DNA of 64,000 nt from CAVVEC01 sp963770485 (GTDB lineage Bacteria; Acidobacteriota; Terriglobia; Terriglobales; Acidobacteriaceae): contig CAVYPX010000016.1 of assembly GCA_963770485.1 (NCBI GenBank), positions 620,001 through 684,000 of the forward strand. Direction: 5' to 3'. The stretch's first letter is position 1; every line of letters starts with the position of its first letter. Below the pieces are notes generated by a model. It searched no databases. It saw only the letters and a list, made by a program, of their open reading frames with translations, and had not been told where the DNA came from. The translations under genes were made by a program, and so were the position numbers. Below are positions 54,257-62,448 of this stretch, in pieces.

Positions 54257-55504
54257 CTATTGCTGGAACATGCGGCTCCGGGCCGCGATGTCCGCCTCCC
54301 GAATGATGATGGCGTCTGAGGTCTGTTCGGCTCTTAGGGGAATGGGATTGCATCCGCCGGGCATTCCGACGGACTGCGGATTGATGGGCGCAGCGCAGTT
54401 CTTGCAAACCACGCCGTTCGGTCCTTTGTAAAAGCCCACCGCGCCGCAGATTTCGCAGGCATCCAGCACGGTGGCGATCTTGCCATCCGGCTTCTGATAG
54501 AGCCAGAAGCGAACCGTGACGCCATTTTCCCGGGCGGAGAAGCGGTGCAGATCGCCGTCCTGAACCTGGGTTAGCGGAATACCGACCTGGCCGTTCACAA
54601 ACGCAACCTCCGTGGCAGGCGACAAGGCACTCACGCTTTTGGCATAGATGAACTCCGCAGTCACCAAAATAATAAACACGAAGGAACTGGCATACACAGA
54701 GGCCATCCACAAGCGCTCACGGCGGGCACTCCAAGCCGCTTTCCTGCGTTCAGCGGGGGATGCCGGCTGCGGCCCCGGTTCGCGCCGCTTGACCTCGAAC
54801 AGCACCATGAGCGCCGCTAGAGCGAAGATTGTGATGAAGAAAAACAGATCATTGCGCACGATCGGCCCAATGATCGCCATTTCCGCTTTCGAGGAGGGAA
54901 GCACTCCATTTTCAGAGAGCTCGTGCAAACCGGAGATGACCAGTTGCGCCGCCACGAAGAATAGAATCACCGTGGTGACGCGGAAAAACTTTTGCAGATT
55001 AATCCGCACGCTGCCTTTGACAAACACCACGCCGAACAGAATGGCGGCAATCACGCCCAACAGCGTGCCCAGAAAACTGAGCAGTTCGGTGGAGTTCAAC
55101 GACACGGCGGAGAGGATCAGGACGGTCTCGACACCCTCGCGCAGCACCATCAGGAAAACGAACAGGAACAGGCCAAACCATGCATCTTCACCCGCCAGCA
55201 GCCCGACCTTGCCTTCGATCTGGCCCTTGAGCTTGCGCCCCGTCTTCATCATGAAGATGATCATGGTGACGACGAAGAAAGCCGCCGCCAGCATGACCCA
55301 GCCTTCAAAGATGTCCTGATTCCAGCGGGTACGGGAAAGCAGGCCGGCGACGCCCAGGCTGCCCACGAAGGCAGAGACCAGTGCCGCGTAGACGGATTTG
55401 CGCAGTTCCGGGCGGCCGATCTTGGCCAGATAAACGAGCGTGATGCCCACGATGAGGGCCGCTTCGACGCCCTCCCGCAAGGTTACGATGAATGCTTCCA
55501 ACAT
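54257..55504 (-). CDS. FTR1-family iron permease fused to a DUF2318 domain
   Basis: 415 aa. Residues 1-240 are the FTR1/EfeU permease with seven or so membrane helices and the two REGxE iron-binding motifs 'LREGVEA' (9-15) and 'LREGVET' (121-127). Another helix lies at about 268-287. The C-terminal 120 residues match DUF2318: 'DACEICGAVGFYKGPNGVVCKNCAAPINPQSVGMPGGCNPIPL' with Cys at 350, 353, 367, 370 and 385, probably binding a metal or cluster. In related systems FTR1 and DUF2318 are separate genes. First gene of the operon, downstream of a Fur-box-like site. Confidence 0.93.
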   Translation of the reverse strand: MLEAFIVTLREGVEAALIVGITLVYLAKIGRPELRKSVYAALVSAFVGSLGVAGLLSRTRWNQDIFEGWVMLAAAFFVVTMIIFMMKTGRKLKGQIEGKVGLLAGEDAWFGLFLFVFLMVLREGVETVLILSAVSLNSTELLSFLGTLLGVIAAILFGVVFVKGSVRINLQKFFRVTTVILFFVAAQLVISGLHELSENGVLPSSKAEMAIIGPIVRNDLFFFITIFALAALMVLFEVKRREPGPQPASPAERRKAAWSARRERLWMASVYASSFVFIILVTAEFIYAKSVSALSPATEVAFVNGQVGIPLTQVQDGDLHRFSARENGVTVRFWLYQKPDGKIATVLDACEICGAVGFYKGPNGVVCKNCAAPINPQSVGMPGGCNPIPLRAEQTSDAIIIREADIAARSRMFQQ

Positions 55505-55540
55505 CTAGAAAAAGTCCTCATTTCTGGGGCGATGTGATTT

Positions 55541-55555
55541 TGAAAATGAATTTCA
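55541..55555 (-). promoter_or_regulatory. Fur-box-like operator of the iron-transport operon
   Basis: TGAAAATGAATTTCA, a near-perfect 7-1-7 inverted repeat (6 of 7 pairs), matches the Fur box TGATAATGATTATCA at 12 of 15 positions. It lies just downstream of the -10 element, where binding would block transcription. Confidence 0.55.
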
Positions 55556-55568
55556 ATTTCAACTTTAT

Positions 55569-55598
55569 AGGATAGTCTTCCCGCCGAGCCAGCGTCAA
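55569..55598 (-). promoter_or_regulatory. Candidate promoter of the iron-transport operon
   Basis: On the minus strand: TTGACG, 18 bp, TATCCT, about 65 bp upstream of the ATG at 55504. The Fur-like box lies directly downstream. A TATAAA just after could serve as an alternative -10. Confidence 0.5.
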
Positions 55599-55604
55599 CG
55601 CGCC

Positions 55605-55902
55605 GAATCACGAGAGGTTGTGATTTGGATCACAGGGCGAAAGGCAGCATTTAGCCGTTAGCGGCTCGAGTAATTACTGGGACGTTTGGCAGTTCCTAGT
55701 TTGCTCTCCGCCGGGTTTCTTGGCGCACTCTGCGACTTTCTCCGCGGTCTCAGCGTTTTAGGATTTTGGTGAGGCTCGGCAGAAAAAATCCTAAATCGCT
55801 GAGGCCGCGGAGAACCACCGCAGAGTGCGCGGAGGAGTAGATCGCTGCCGACGATTCTTCGGGTTTGAAATTGAGACACTACCAGGCCTTTCCCAGGCGA
55901 GT
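55605..55902. other. Intergenic region upstream of the iron operon, with a large palindrome
   Basis: No gene seen. It is dominated by the 108-bp palindrome at 55723-55830 and a G+T-rich stretch; the remainder shows nothing recognisable. Confidence 0.45.
55723..55830. repeat. Long imperfect palindrome, 108 bp
   Basis: GCGCACTCTGCG..TCTCCGCGG.CTCAGCG..TTAGGATTTT on the left is mirrored by the reverse complement on the right (AATCCTAA..CGCTGAGGCCGCGGAGA..CGCAGAGTGCGC). Arms exceed 35 bp with a roughly 15-nt loop. Such 'cgcagag/ccgcggag' phrases are dispersed in genomes of this group, so it is likely a REP/MITE-like repeat. Confidence 0.75.
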
Positions 55903-56589
55903 TCATAATTGCTTCAGAAATTGCCTGGCCCGATTGAGCTGTGGGAACAGCTTTTCCTCCGCCTGAAACTCCGCCGAATGCACGCAGCGGCGGCTGCCGC
56001 GCAACCGTACCGGGTGCTTCAGGTGCAGCATTTCGTGGTAGACGATGTACTCCACAGCATAGTGGGGGACGCGCGGATGATCGAAAACACGGCTCACCAC
56101 GATCGCGTTGTGCGCGGGATCGTAATGGCCGAGGTGATTTCGCGCGTGATCGCGGCTCCAGGTCATCTGCGGCCGGGCCAGCAGGCCGAAGAAAAATCGC
56201 GTGTTCAGAGCATCAAAGATGGCTTCCAGATCATACACACGCCCTTGAGCACTTTCGATCCGCTTCCGCCCTCGCATTTGCCGCACAAGGTGGGCTTTCC
56301 TCGTAATGTCATGACTGGAAACATGCCGGCGATAGCGCGTGGCATGTTCCCGCCCGATGGGTTTGCGGTACATCTTGGCCAGAAGGATATGAGCGATCGC
56401 CCTGAGTACCACTTCCGGCGCGCCTTCCAGAAGGTCCGAGAGCCGCACCAATAATTTGCCCTCGCGCAGCCGGATGGTGTTGTTGATGTTGGCGAAGGCG
56501 AAAAACTCAACCGCCAGCTCGGGCATGGGAGCGCGCGGGCGCAGTTCGCGATAGGTTTCCTGGAAGATGTGGAGAAGGCTTTCCTTCAC
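55903..56589 (-). CDS. SprT-like/M48-type zinc metalloprotease
   Basis: 228 aa, GTG start. Active site 'YIVYHEMLHLKHP' gives HEMLH with a further His, the usual zinc-protease signature, about 178-185. Around it, 'NTRFFFGLLARPQMTWSRDHARNHLGHYDPAHNAIVVSRVFDH' is the SprT-like/YgjP-type substrate-strand region. No signal peptide, so cytoplasmic. Such proteins often have no assigned substrate. Confidence 0.88.
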   Translation of the reverse strand: MKESLLHIFQETYRELRPRAPMPELAVEFFAFANINNTIRLREGKLLVRLSDLLEGAPEVVLRAIAHILLAKMYRKPIGREHATRYRRHVSSHDITRKAHLVRQMRGRKRIESAQGRVYDLEAIFDALNTRFFFGLLARPQMTWSRDHARNHLGHYDPAHNAIVVSRVFDHPRVPHYAVEYIVYHEMLHLKHPVRLRGSRRCVHSAEFQAEEKLFPQLNRARQFLKQL

Positions 56590-56896
56590 GCTGCGGCTAG
56601 CTTAGCACGGAAAATCTTAAAGTAAGAGGGTGCGAAGGATTCGGTAGTGCAGTTTGATGGAAGCGAGCCAAACGCGCGATTATTCTGTCGCGCAGAGCGC
56701 GACAGTTCGCGCGGCTCGCCCAGATCCTTCGCTGCGCAAAAGCGGCTTGCTCAGGATGACAAATCAAACTGCACCACTACCTAAGGACTCGCGGAGGACG
56801 CAGAAAAAGCAAGGTTCTCAAATGCTCGCTGGCAGATCCGATGTAGCCCTGCTGATTCCCTCAGCGAACCTCTGCGTTTCTCGGCGGTTTCAGTTT
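56590..56896. other. Intergenic region with an inverted-repeat-bounded segment
   Basis: 307 bp without a gene. GTAGTGCAGTTTGAT (56644-56658) and its near-complement (56763-56780, with a three-base insertion) enclose 104 bp that includes a smaller palindrome (cgcgcagagcgcg) and a 'ctcaggatgac' end like the repeat at 43143-43226. It resembles a MITE-like element. Confidence 0.5.
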
Positions 56897-57427
56897 TTAT
56901 TTTTTCTTCCGCTTGGCCGCTTCTTCCTGCTCACTCAGCAGTTGCCGGTGGTCCTGGACGCTGCTGTCGACGGCATCCAGCGCATTGCTCAGCAAGAAGT
57001 CATATTGCTTGGTCTCTTCTTTGCTGCTCTCAACGGACGCCTTCAACGCGCGGAGTTTGGCTTGGAACTCGGTGTCCGCCTCGATGACTCCCTTCAAAGC
57101 TTTGCGCAGATCAGCTTTGAGATCGACAAAGGCATCGACGTTGTCGTTTAGCTCATCGTAGACATCCATAAAATCCTGCAGCCGGTCATGAGTTTGCTGG
57201 GCGCGGTCGGTCACCTTAGGGTCAGCACGCATTTGTTCGATTGCGGCCAGGCGGGCGCGGGCAAACTCGATGAACAGCTTGAGGCGCTGATCAGGGTCCT
57301 GTGCGGCATCGCGCAGTTGATCGATTTCCCGTGAATTGAGCGGGTCCCGGCGATTTTGAGCCGGGGCCATCGAGAGCAGCAACAATGGCAAAAGGAAGCT
57401 GGCGAGCTTGCGCATAGAAGGAATCAT
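56897..57427 (-). CDS. Small secreted helical protein
   Basis: 176 aa from an ATG overlapping the upstream gene stop (ATGA); a second ATG at 57415 (MRKLASFLL) gives the more typical signal peptide ('ASFLLPLLLLSMAPAQ'). The mature part is all-helical and charged ('LFIEFARARLAAIEQMRADPKVTDRAQQTHDRLQDFMDVYDELND'), ending in a lysine-rich tail. No family recognised. It pairs with the neighbouring secreted protein and TPR gene, suggesting a small operon. Confidence 0.75.
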   Translation of the reverse strand: MIPSMRKLASFLLPLLLLSMAPAQNRRDPLNSREIDQLRDAAQDPDQRLKLFIEFARARLAAIEQMRADPKVTDRAQQTHDRLQDFMDVYDELNDNVDAFVDLKADLRKALKGVIEADTEFQAKLRALKASVESSKEETKQYDFLLSNALDAVDSSVQDHRQLLSEQEEAAKRKKK

Positions 57428-57861
57428 TTACCCTTGCCGAACATGCGTGACAGCAGGTCAGTGCGCAAGTTCTCCAGACGATCCGCGGCGGCCTGCACCG
57501 GGGGCTGATCTTCAAAGTTCAGCCCGCGTTTGATATCACGTAATCTGCCAGCCATTTTGCGGAAGGCGATCTCCACGTTCTTCAACTTCTTTCCGGACTG
57601 GGTCGCTGCGTCGTGCGCCTTTTCTGAGTAAGTCACGACATCATTCACGGCAGTCCGGGCATAGTCGACTTTGCCCGCTGTGTAGAACTCGTCGGCGGAC
57701 TTGAGTTGCCGCTCAGCAATTTCGATGTACAAGCCCGGACGGTCGTCCACACGCGCCGATTCCGCTCGAGCAATCAGATCCTGCAGAGTTTCCGGCTTGG
57801 AAGCGAACGCCGCCAACGAGCTAGCCAGCAGAACCGCGGTCATTGCGATCTGAAAACGCAT
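57424..57861 (-). CDS. Secreted helical protein
   Basis: 145 aa from the ATG at 57861 ('MRFQIAMTAVLLASSLAAFA' signal peptide). The longer frame to 57912 overlaps the TPR gene more than expected. Mature sequence is helical: 'LQDLIARAESARVDDRPGLYIEIAERQLKSADEFYTAGKVDYARTAVNDVVTYSEKAH'. Related in style to the next gene, perhaps through divergence of a common ancestor, but similarity is weak. Function unknown. Confidence 0.75.
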   Translation of the reverse strand: MRFQIAMTAVLLASSLAAFASKPETLQDLIARAESARVDDRPGLYIEIAERQLKSADEFYTAGKVDYARTAVNDVVTYSEKAHDAATQSGKKLKNVEIAFRKMAGRLRDIKRGLNFEDQPPVQAAADRLENLRTDLLSRMFGKGK

Positions 57862-57866
57862 AGTGC

Positions 57867-59183
57867 TTACTTTTTCGGCTCGATCGCGATCAGACGATGG
57901 CGAGCCTGCCATTCCTGATCGGGATACTGACCGTTCGCCAATTCAAGGAACTTGTGGTAATTCTCTGATGCTTGCTTGTAGGCGCGCAAGTGATCGTAAG
58001 CGCTGGCGCGGAGAAAGTAGCTGACCGGAATCTCGGGCAGAAATCGGGCGCGGGCATCGGCAGCCTTGATGGCAAGCTGGTAATTTTTGTTTTCGCTGGC
58101 AGCCACGGCCAGATCCCCATAGGCAGCGCCGAAGTCTGGTTTGAGTTTGACCGCGATCAGCAGCTCCTGTTGCGCTTCGGGAAATTTCCGCTGGTTCAGA
58201 AAGGCCACTCCCAAACCATGATGCAATTCCGCGTCGTTCGCGTTGGCCGCCAGCAGAGAACGGTATTGCGCTTCCGCCAGATCGTATTTCTTGCCGGCGA
58301 CATAAAGCTCGGCCAGATCCCGCTGTACGCCGGGATCCGCCGGGGCCAGCTTGGCAGCGGCTTGCAATTCGCCGATCGCGTCATCGTTCTTCCCGATAGC
58401 CGCTAGCGTGCGCCCAAGCTGCATGTGGGCGTTGGAATCATTCGGATGCAAGGCGACCAGTTGGCGTAGGATTCCTTCCGCATCGGCCAGGCGATGACCG
58501 CGCATGTAAATATTGGCCAGGCCGGTGAGAGCATCACTGGAAGCGGGATCAATTGCCAATGCCTCCTTGTACTCCTGCTCGGCATCGGCGAAACGATTCT
58601 CCTTTTCGAGCAGCGGTCCGGCTGAGAGATGAGGCTCCGGATCTTTGGGATCGAGTGTGGCGGCCTGTTTGTAGGCTTCGATCGCCTCCTCTGGCTTGCT
58701 GCTTTCCACCACATGGGCGAGAGACACCCAGGCCCGCGTGCGGCCCTCGTCCTGATTGGCGGTAGGTTTCAGCTCGGTGGCGGCGCGCAGAAATTGTTCC
58801 GCGTCCGGCTGACCGGTCTTGGCCAGCATGAGCCCCAGATTCAGATTGGATTCGAAGACGTCCGGCTTGGCCGCCACCGACTTGCGATATGCGGCAATGG
58901 ACTCCTGAGTGTTCCCAAGGCCGTTGTACACAAATCCCAGGTCAAACCAGGCTTGGTAATTCACGGGATCCGCCGCAACCACCTTTTTCAATAGCGGCTC
59001 GGCAGTCGCGTAGTCTTTCTTCTCGATAGCAGCCTCGGCCTGAGTGAGTTCGGGAGGAACGGAATCTTGTTCGGCGACTTTGTAGTGCCGCACGGTTTTG
59101 CCTGTGGTCTGCGCAAGCGATGCGCCTGCCAAGCAAAGCCCGACGATTAGCAGTGCGCCTCGTATTCTCCTACTTGCTCCCAT
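57867..59183 (-). CDS. Secreted tetratricopeptide-repeat protein
   Basis: 438 aa from the ATG at 59183; the ATG at 59204 (overlapping uvrA by 35 bp) is an alternative. Signal peptide 'GALLIVGLCLAGASLAQ'. It is built of TPR repeats throughout, with consensus 'AWFDLGFVYNGLGNTQESIAAYRKSVAAKP', 'DSNAHMQLGRTLAAIGKNDDAIGEL' and 'AELHHGLGVAFLNQRKFPEAQQELLIAVKLKPDFGAAYGDLA'. Overlaps uvrA by 14 bp, so may be co-transcribed downstream of it. Probably a periplasmic scaffold. Confidence 0.9.
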   Translation of the reverse strand: MGASRRIRGALLIVGLCLAGASLAQTTGKTVRHYKVAEQDSVPPELTQAEAAIEKKDYATAEPLLKKVVAADPVNYQAWFDLGFVYNGLGNTQESIAAYRKSVAAKPDVFESNLNLGLMLAKTGQPDAEQFLRAATELKPTANQDEGRTRAWVSLAHVVESSKPEEAIEAYKQAATLDPKDPEPHLSAGPLLEKENRFADAEQEYKEALAIDPASSDALTGLANIYMRGHRLADAEGILRQLVALHPNDSNAHMQLGRTLAAIGKNDDAIGELQAAAKLAPADPGVQRDLAELYVAGKKYDLAEAQYRSLLAANANDAELHHGLGVAFLNQRKFPEAQQELLIAVKLKPDFGAAYGDLAVAASENKNYQLAIKAADARARFLPEIPVSYFLRASAYDHLRAYKQASENYHKFLELANGQYPDQEWQARHRLIAIEPKK

Positions 59184-62139
59184 TGCGCGAAGATCCGTTT
59201 CCATTCAAGATGCGTGCCAGAAACCTTCCGGTATAGGACTTCGGCAGTTTGGCGATGGTCTCTGGCGGGCCCGAGCCAACGACGTAGCCACCGCGTTCGC
59301 CGCCTTCAGGACCCAGATCGATGACCCAGTCCGCCGTCTTAATCACTTCCAGATTATGCTCGATCACCAGGATTGAGCCCCCTGCTTCAATTAGACGGCG
59401 GAAAGCGGAAAGCAGTTTACTGATATCGTCGAAATGAAGGCCCGTCGTGGGCTCGTCAAAAATATACAGGACGTGAGGCCGCCGCTTGCTTTCCCCGGAA
59501 CTGGCGCGCCGGCCGATCTCCCGCGCCGCAGGCTGCAAGTGGGCGGCCAGTTTCATACGTTGCGCTTCGCCACCGGAAAGGGTTGTGGCCGATTGGCCCA
59601 GCCGCAGATATCCCAGGCCAACCTCTTCCAACACGCGCAGCTTCTCCACAATCTTAGGCACGCCAGCGAAAAACTGAAGCGCTTCCTTCACCGTAAGTTG
59701 CAAGACTTCATGAATATTCCTGCCGCGATAACGCACCTCCAGCACCTGTGGCTTGTAGCGAGCGCCCTTGCACTCTTCGCAAATCAACTCCACGTCGGCA
59801 AGGAATTGCATCTCCACCGTGACCGTGCCGTCTCCCTGGCAGGTATCGCAGCGGCCTCCGGGGATATTGAATGAGAAATGGCCGGCGGAGAATCCGCGCT
59901 TCTTCGCTTCCGGCAGGGAAGCGAACAGATCGCGGATGCCATCGAAAGCCTTGATGTAGGTCACCGGATTGGAGCGCGGCGTGCGGCCGATGGGAGATTG
60001 ATCGACGAGCACAACCTCATCGATGAACTCCGCTCCCTGCACGCGGTCCCAGGCAGGAGCAGAAGGAGTAGCGCCATCGGGTTGCCTCTTCGCCGCGGCC
60101 AAGGCCTGATAGAGCACGTCGTGGAGCAGCGTGGATTTTCCTGAGCCGGAGACGCCAGTAATGGCCACCAGCATACGCAGCGGGACTGTCAGATCGATGC
60201 GTTTCAGATTGTGTGCCCTTGCCCCACAAATCGTGATCTGCTGCGGTCCGGGCCTGCGCCGGACGTTCGGTATCGGAATGCACAGCTCTGCGGAAAGATA
60301 ACGGCCGGTGAGGGAAGCCGGCATTCCTTGAATCTCATCGTAGGTGCCGGCCGCGATGATTTGGCCGCCATTCTCCCCAGCGCCCGGTCCCAAGTCGAGA
60401 ATGGTGTCGGAAGCGCGCATCACATCGGGATCGTGCTCGACGACCAGGATCGTGTTTCCCAGGTTGCGCAGGTCGTGCAGAATTTTGATCAGGCGATGGG
60501 TGTCGCGGCTGTGCAGCCCGATGGAGGGCTCGTCCAGCACATAAAGCGTTCCCACCAGTCGCGACCCCAGCGAGGTAGCAAGCTGAATACGCTGCGCTTC
60601 GCCGCCCGACAGCGTGGAAGCGAGCCGGTCGAGCGTCAGATATTCCAGCCCCACTTCATTCAGAAACTGCAGCCGCTCGCGAATCTCCTGCAGAAGCTTG
60701 TCGGCGATCCCTGCCTCCTGTTCGGTCAGCTGAACCGCTTCAAAGAACTTCAAGGCCTCTTCCACGGTCATGCCACAAACGCCACAGATGTTCTTGCCGT
60801 CGATTTTTACTTGTCGTGCCTCGGTGCGGAGGCGGGCTCCATTGCAGGTGGAACAGATCGAGTATCCGCGGTAGCGGCTGAGGAAGACGCGCACATGCAG
60901 CTTGTATTTCTTGCGTTCCAGATGATTGAAGAAACCGCGTACGCCCCAAAACCGTCCCTCGCCTTCAATGACCAGCCTCTGATGCTCGGGTTCCAAATCG
61001 GCCCAGGGCACATCGAGTGGAATCTCCATCTGGCGGGCAAAACGCTTCAAGTCGCCAAGAAAAGAGCGGTACTTGGGCTTTGTCCAAGGGTCGATTGCGC
61101 CTTCGTTGAGGCTTTTCGATTTGTCGGGGATTACAAGGTCGAGATCGAAATCAATCGTGTTCCCGAATCCCTGGCAGCGCGGGCAGGCGCCATAAGGGTT
61201 GTTGAACGAGAACAGGCGTGGCTCGGGTTCCTCGTAACGAATATTGCAGTGCTTGCATTCGAAGCGCTGGGAGAAGCGCAGCCGCTCTCCGGGCTGCCCT
61301 TCTCGCGGGGCGGTCTCGAAGATCACTTCGCCGGACTCGCGGTAGCTGATCTCGGTGCCGTCTACGATTCGCGCCCGCACATCAGGCGAGACCACAAGAC
61401 GATCCACCAGCATAAAGACAGGTTTCGCGAAATCAATGTCCAGCAGGGACTCGGGAGTGGAGAACTCGAAGATCTGTCCGTTCTGGTAAAGCCGGTTGAA
61501 ACCCCGGGTGCGGAGATCAAGGAGGCGGGTCTTGAGTTGATCGGAGAGTGTAACGCCGGCATCTCGCTTGCTGTCTCGTGAACGTCCCGCGCGTGGAGTC
61601 GAAGCGGTGCTACTTTTCTTTCGCGTAGTCTCGTTTCGGGTAGCCTCGGCCGGAGCTGCAACCGGAGTCTGCAATGGAAACAGCACATGGAGCCGCGTGC
61701 CCTCGTGCAGCGATAACACCGCATCGGCCACTTCGTCGACCGTGTCCTTCTTGACCTCCAGGCCGCATTGCAGGCAGTAGGTTCTGCCGACCCGGGCGAA
61801 CAGCAAGCGCAAGTAATCGTAGATCTCGGTGGCCGTGCCCACGGTGGAGCGCGGATTCCGGGTGGTGTTTTTCTGCCGGATGGCCACGGCAGGGGCAATG
61901 CCGTCGATCAGGTCGACGTCTGGCTTCTCAATTCGCTCCAGGAATTGGCGGGCGTAGGCGGAAAGCGATTCCACGTAGCGGCGCTGGCCCTCAGCGTAGA
62001 TTGTGTCGAAGGCGAGGGAAGACTTGCCCGATCCGGAGACGCCAGTGACGACCGTCAGCGAGTTGTGGGGAATTTCAAAATCAATGTTCTTGAGGTTGTG
62101 GACTCGCGCCCCGCGAACAACAATGGTTTCCGTGGACAT
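59170..62139 (-). CDS. uvrA: Excinuclease ABC subunit A
   Basis: 989 aa. DNA-damage recognition ATPase of nucleotide excision repair. Walker A motifs 'GVSGSGKSSLAFDT' (about 32-40) and 'GVSGSGKSTLLHDV', zinc fingers around 'CKHCNIRYEEP...CPRCQG', 'CSTCNGARL...CGVCG' and 'CDTCQGDGTV...CEECKGARY', and two ABC signature sequences ('LSGGEAQRIQLATSLGS' and 'LSGGEAQRMKLAAHL'). Between about 165 and 205 a Ser/Thr/Arg/Lys-rich insertion ('RNETTRKKSSTASTPRAGRS') is longer than in standard UvrA and may be a flexible loop. Confidence 0.97.
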   Translation of the reverse strand: MSTETIVVRGARVHNLKNIDFEIPHNSLTVVTGVSGSGKSSLAFDTIYAEGQRRYVESLSAYARQFLERIEKPDVDLIDGIAPAVAIRQKNTTRNPRSTVGTATEIYDYLRLLFARVGRTYCLQCGLEVKKDTVDEVADAVLSLHEGTRLHVLFPLQTPVAAPAEATRNETTRKKSSTASTPRAGRSRDSKRDAGVTLSDQLKTRLLDLRTRGFNRLYQNGQIFEFSTPESLLDIDFAKPVFMLVDRLVVSPDVRARIVDGTEISYRESGEVIFETAPREGQPGERLRFSQRFECKHCNIRYEEPEPRLFSFNNPYGACPRCQGFGNTIDFDLDLVIPDKSKSLNEGAIDPWTKPKYRSFLGDLKRFARQMEIPLDVPWADLEPEHQRLVIEGEGRFWGVRGFFNHLERKKYKLHVRVFLSRYRGYSICSTCNGARLRTEARQVKIDGKNICGVCGMTVEEALKFFEAVQLTEQEAGIADKLLQEIRERLQFLNEVGLEYLTLDRLASTLSGGEAQRIQLATSLGSRLVGTLYVLDEPSIGLHSRDTHRLIKILHDLRNLGNTILVVEHDPDVMRASDTILDLGPGAGENGGQIIAAGTYDEIQGMPASLTGRYLSAELCIPIPNVRRRPGPQQITICGARAHNLKRIDLTVPLRMLVAITGVSGSGKSTLLHDVLYQALAAAKRQPDGATPSAPAWDRVQGAEFIDEVVLVDQSPIGRTPRSNPVTYIKAFDGIRDLFASLPEAKKRGFSAGHFSFNIPGGRCDTCQGDGTVTVEMQFLADVELICEECKGARYKPQVLEVRYRGRNIHEVLQLTVKEALQFFAGVPKIVEKLRVLEEVGLGYLRLGQSATTLSGGEAQRMKLAAHLQPAAREIGRRASSGESKRRPHVLYIFDEPTTGLHFDDISKLLSAFRRLIEAGGSILVIEHNLEVIKTADWVIDLGPEGGERGGYVVGSGPPETIAKLPKSYTGRFLARILNGNGSSRNGSK

Positions 62140-62448
62140 CAGTAAGGGGCCGCTAACCCACTCTCATGGCGGCACGGTCCTCAGGTGGCGTCAGAAGCGG
62201 GTGCGGAATCTTTCTATTATAAGGCAACGCGGCGGTGCGAAGCAGGATGGACAGCGAGGAGCGAACGCCTGCTTTCAGCGATGGTTCCGCTGGGCCGCAA
62301 GGAGCAGACGGTGCGGGATCTTGTGTTTCCAACGGTCATCGACACATTCCACACAGGCTGGCCGGAATTGCAGAGTCACGAAATGCCCGAACAATCTCCC
62401 CAACGAGAGCAGGTGAACACGATTGTCTGGGCTATCCGACCGACTGGG
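62140..62448. other. Intergenic region between uvrA and the last GloVer gene
   Basis: 309 bp. A plus-strand frame (62185-62595) runs through it and into the GloVer gene but has no ribosome binding site or known domain. It should contain the uvrA promoter and perhaps a LexA-type operator, but no CTG-N10-CAG palindrome stood out. Confidence 0.4.

Noticed and set aside
60211..61581. 456-aa open frame on the plus strand
   Set aside because: Antisense to uvrA, which has complete motifs; shadow frame.
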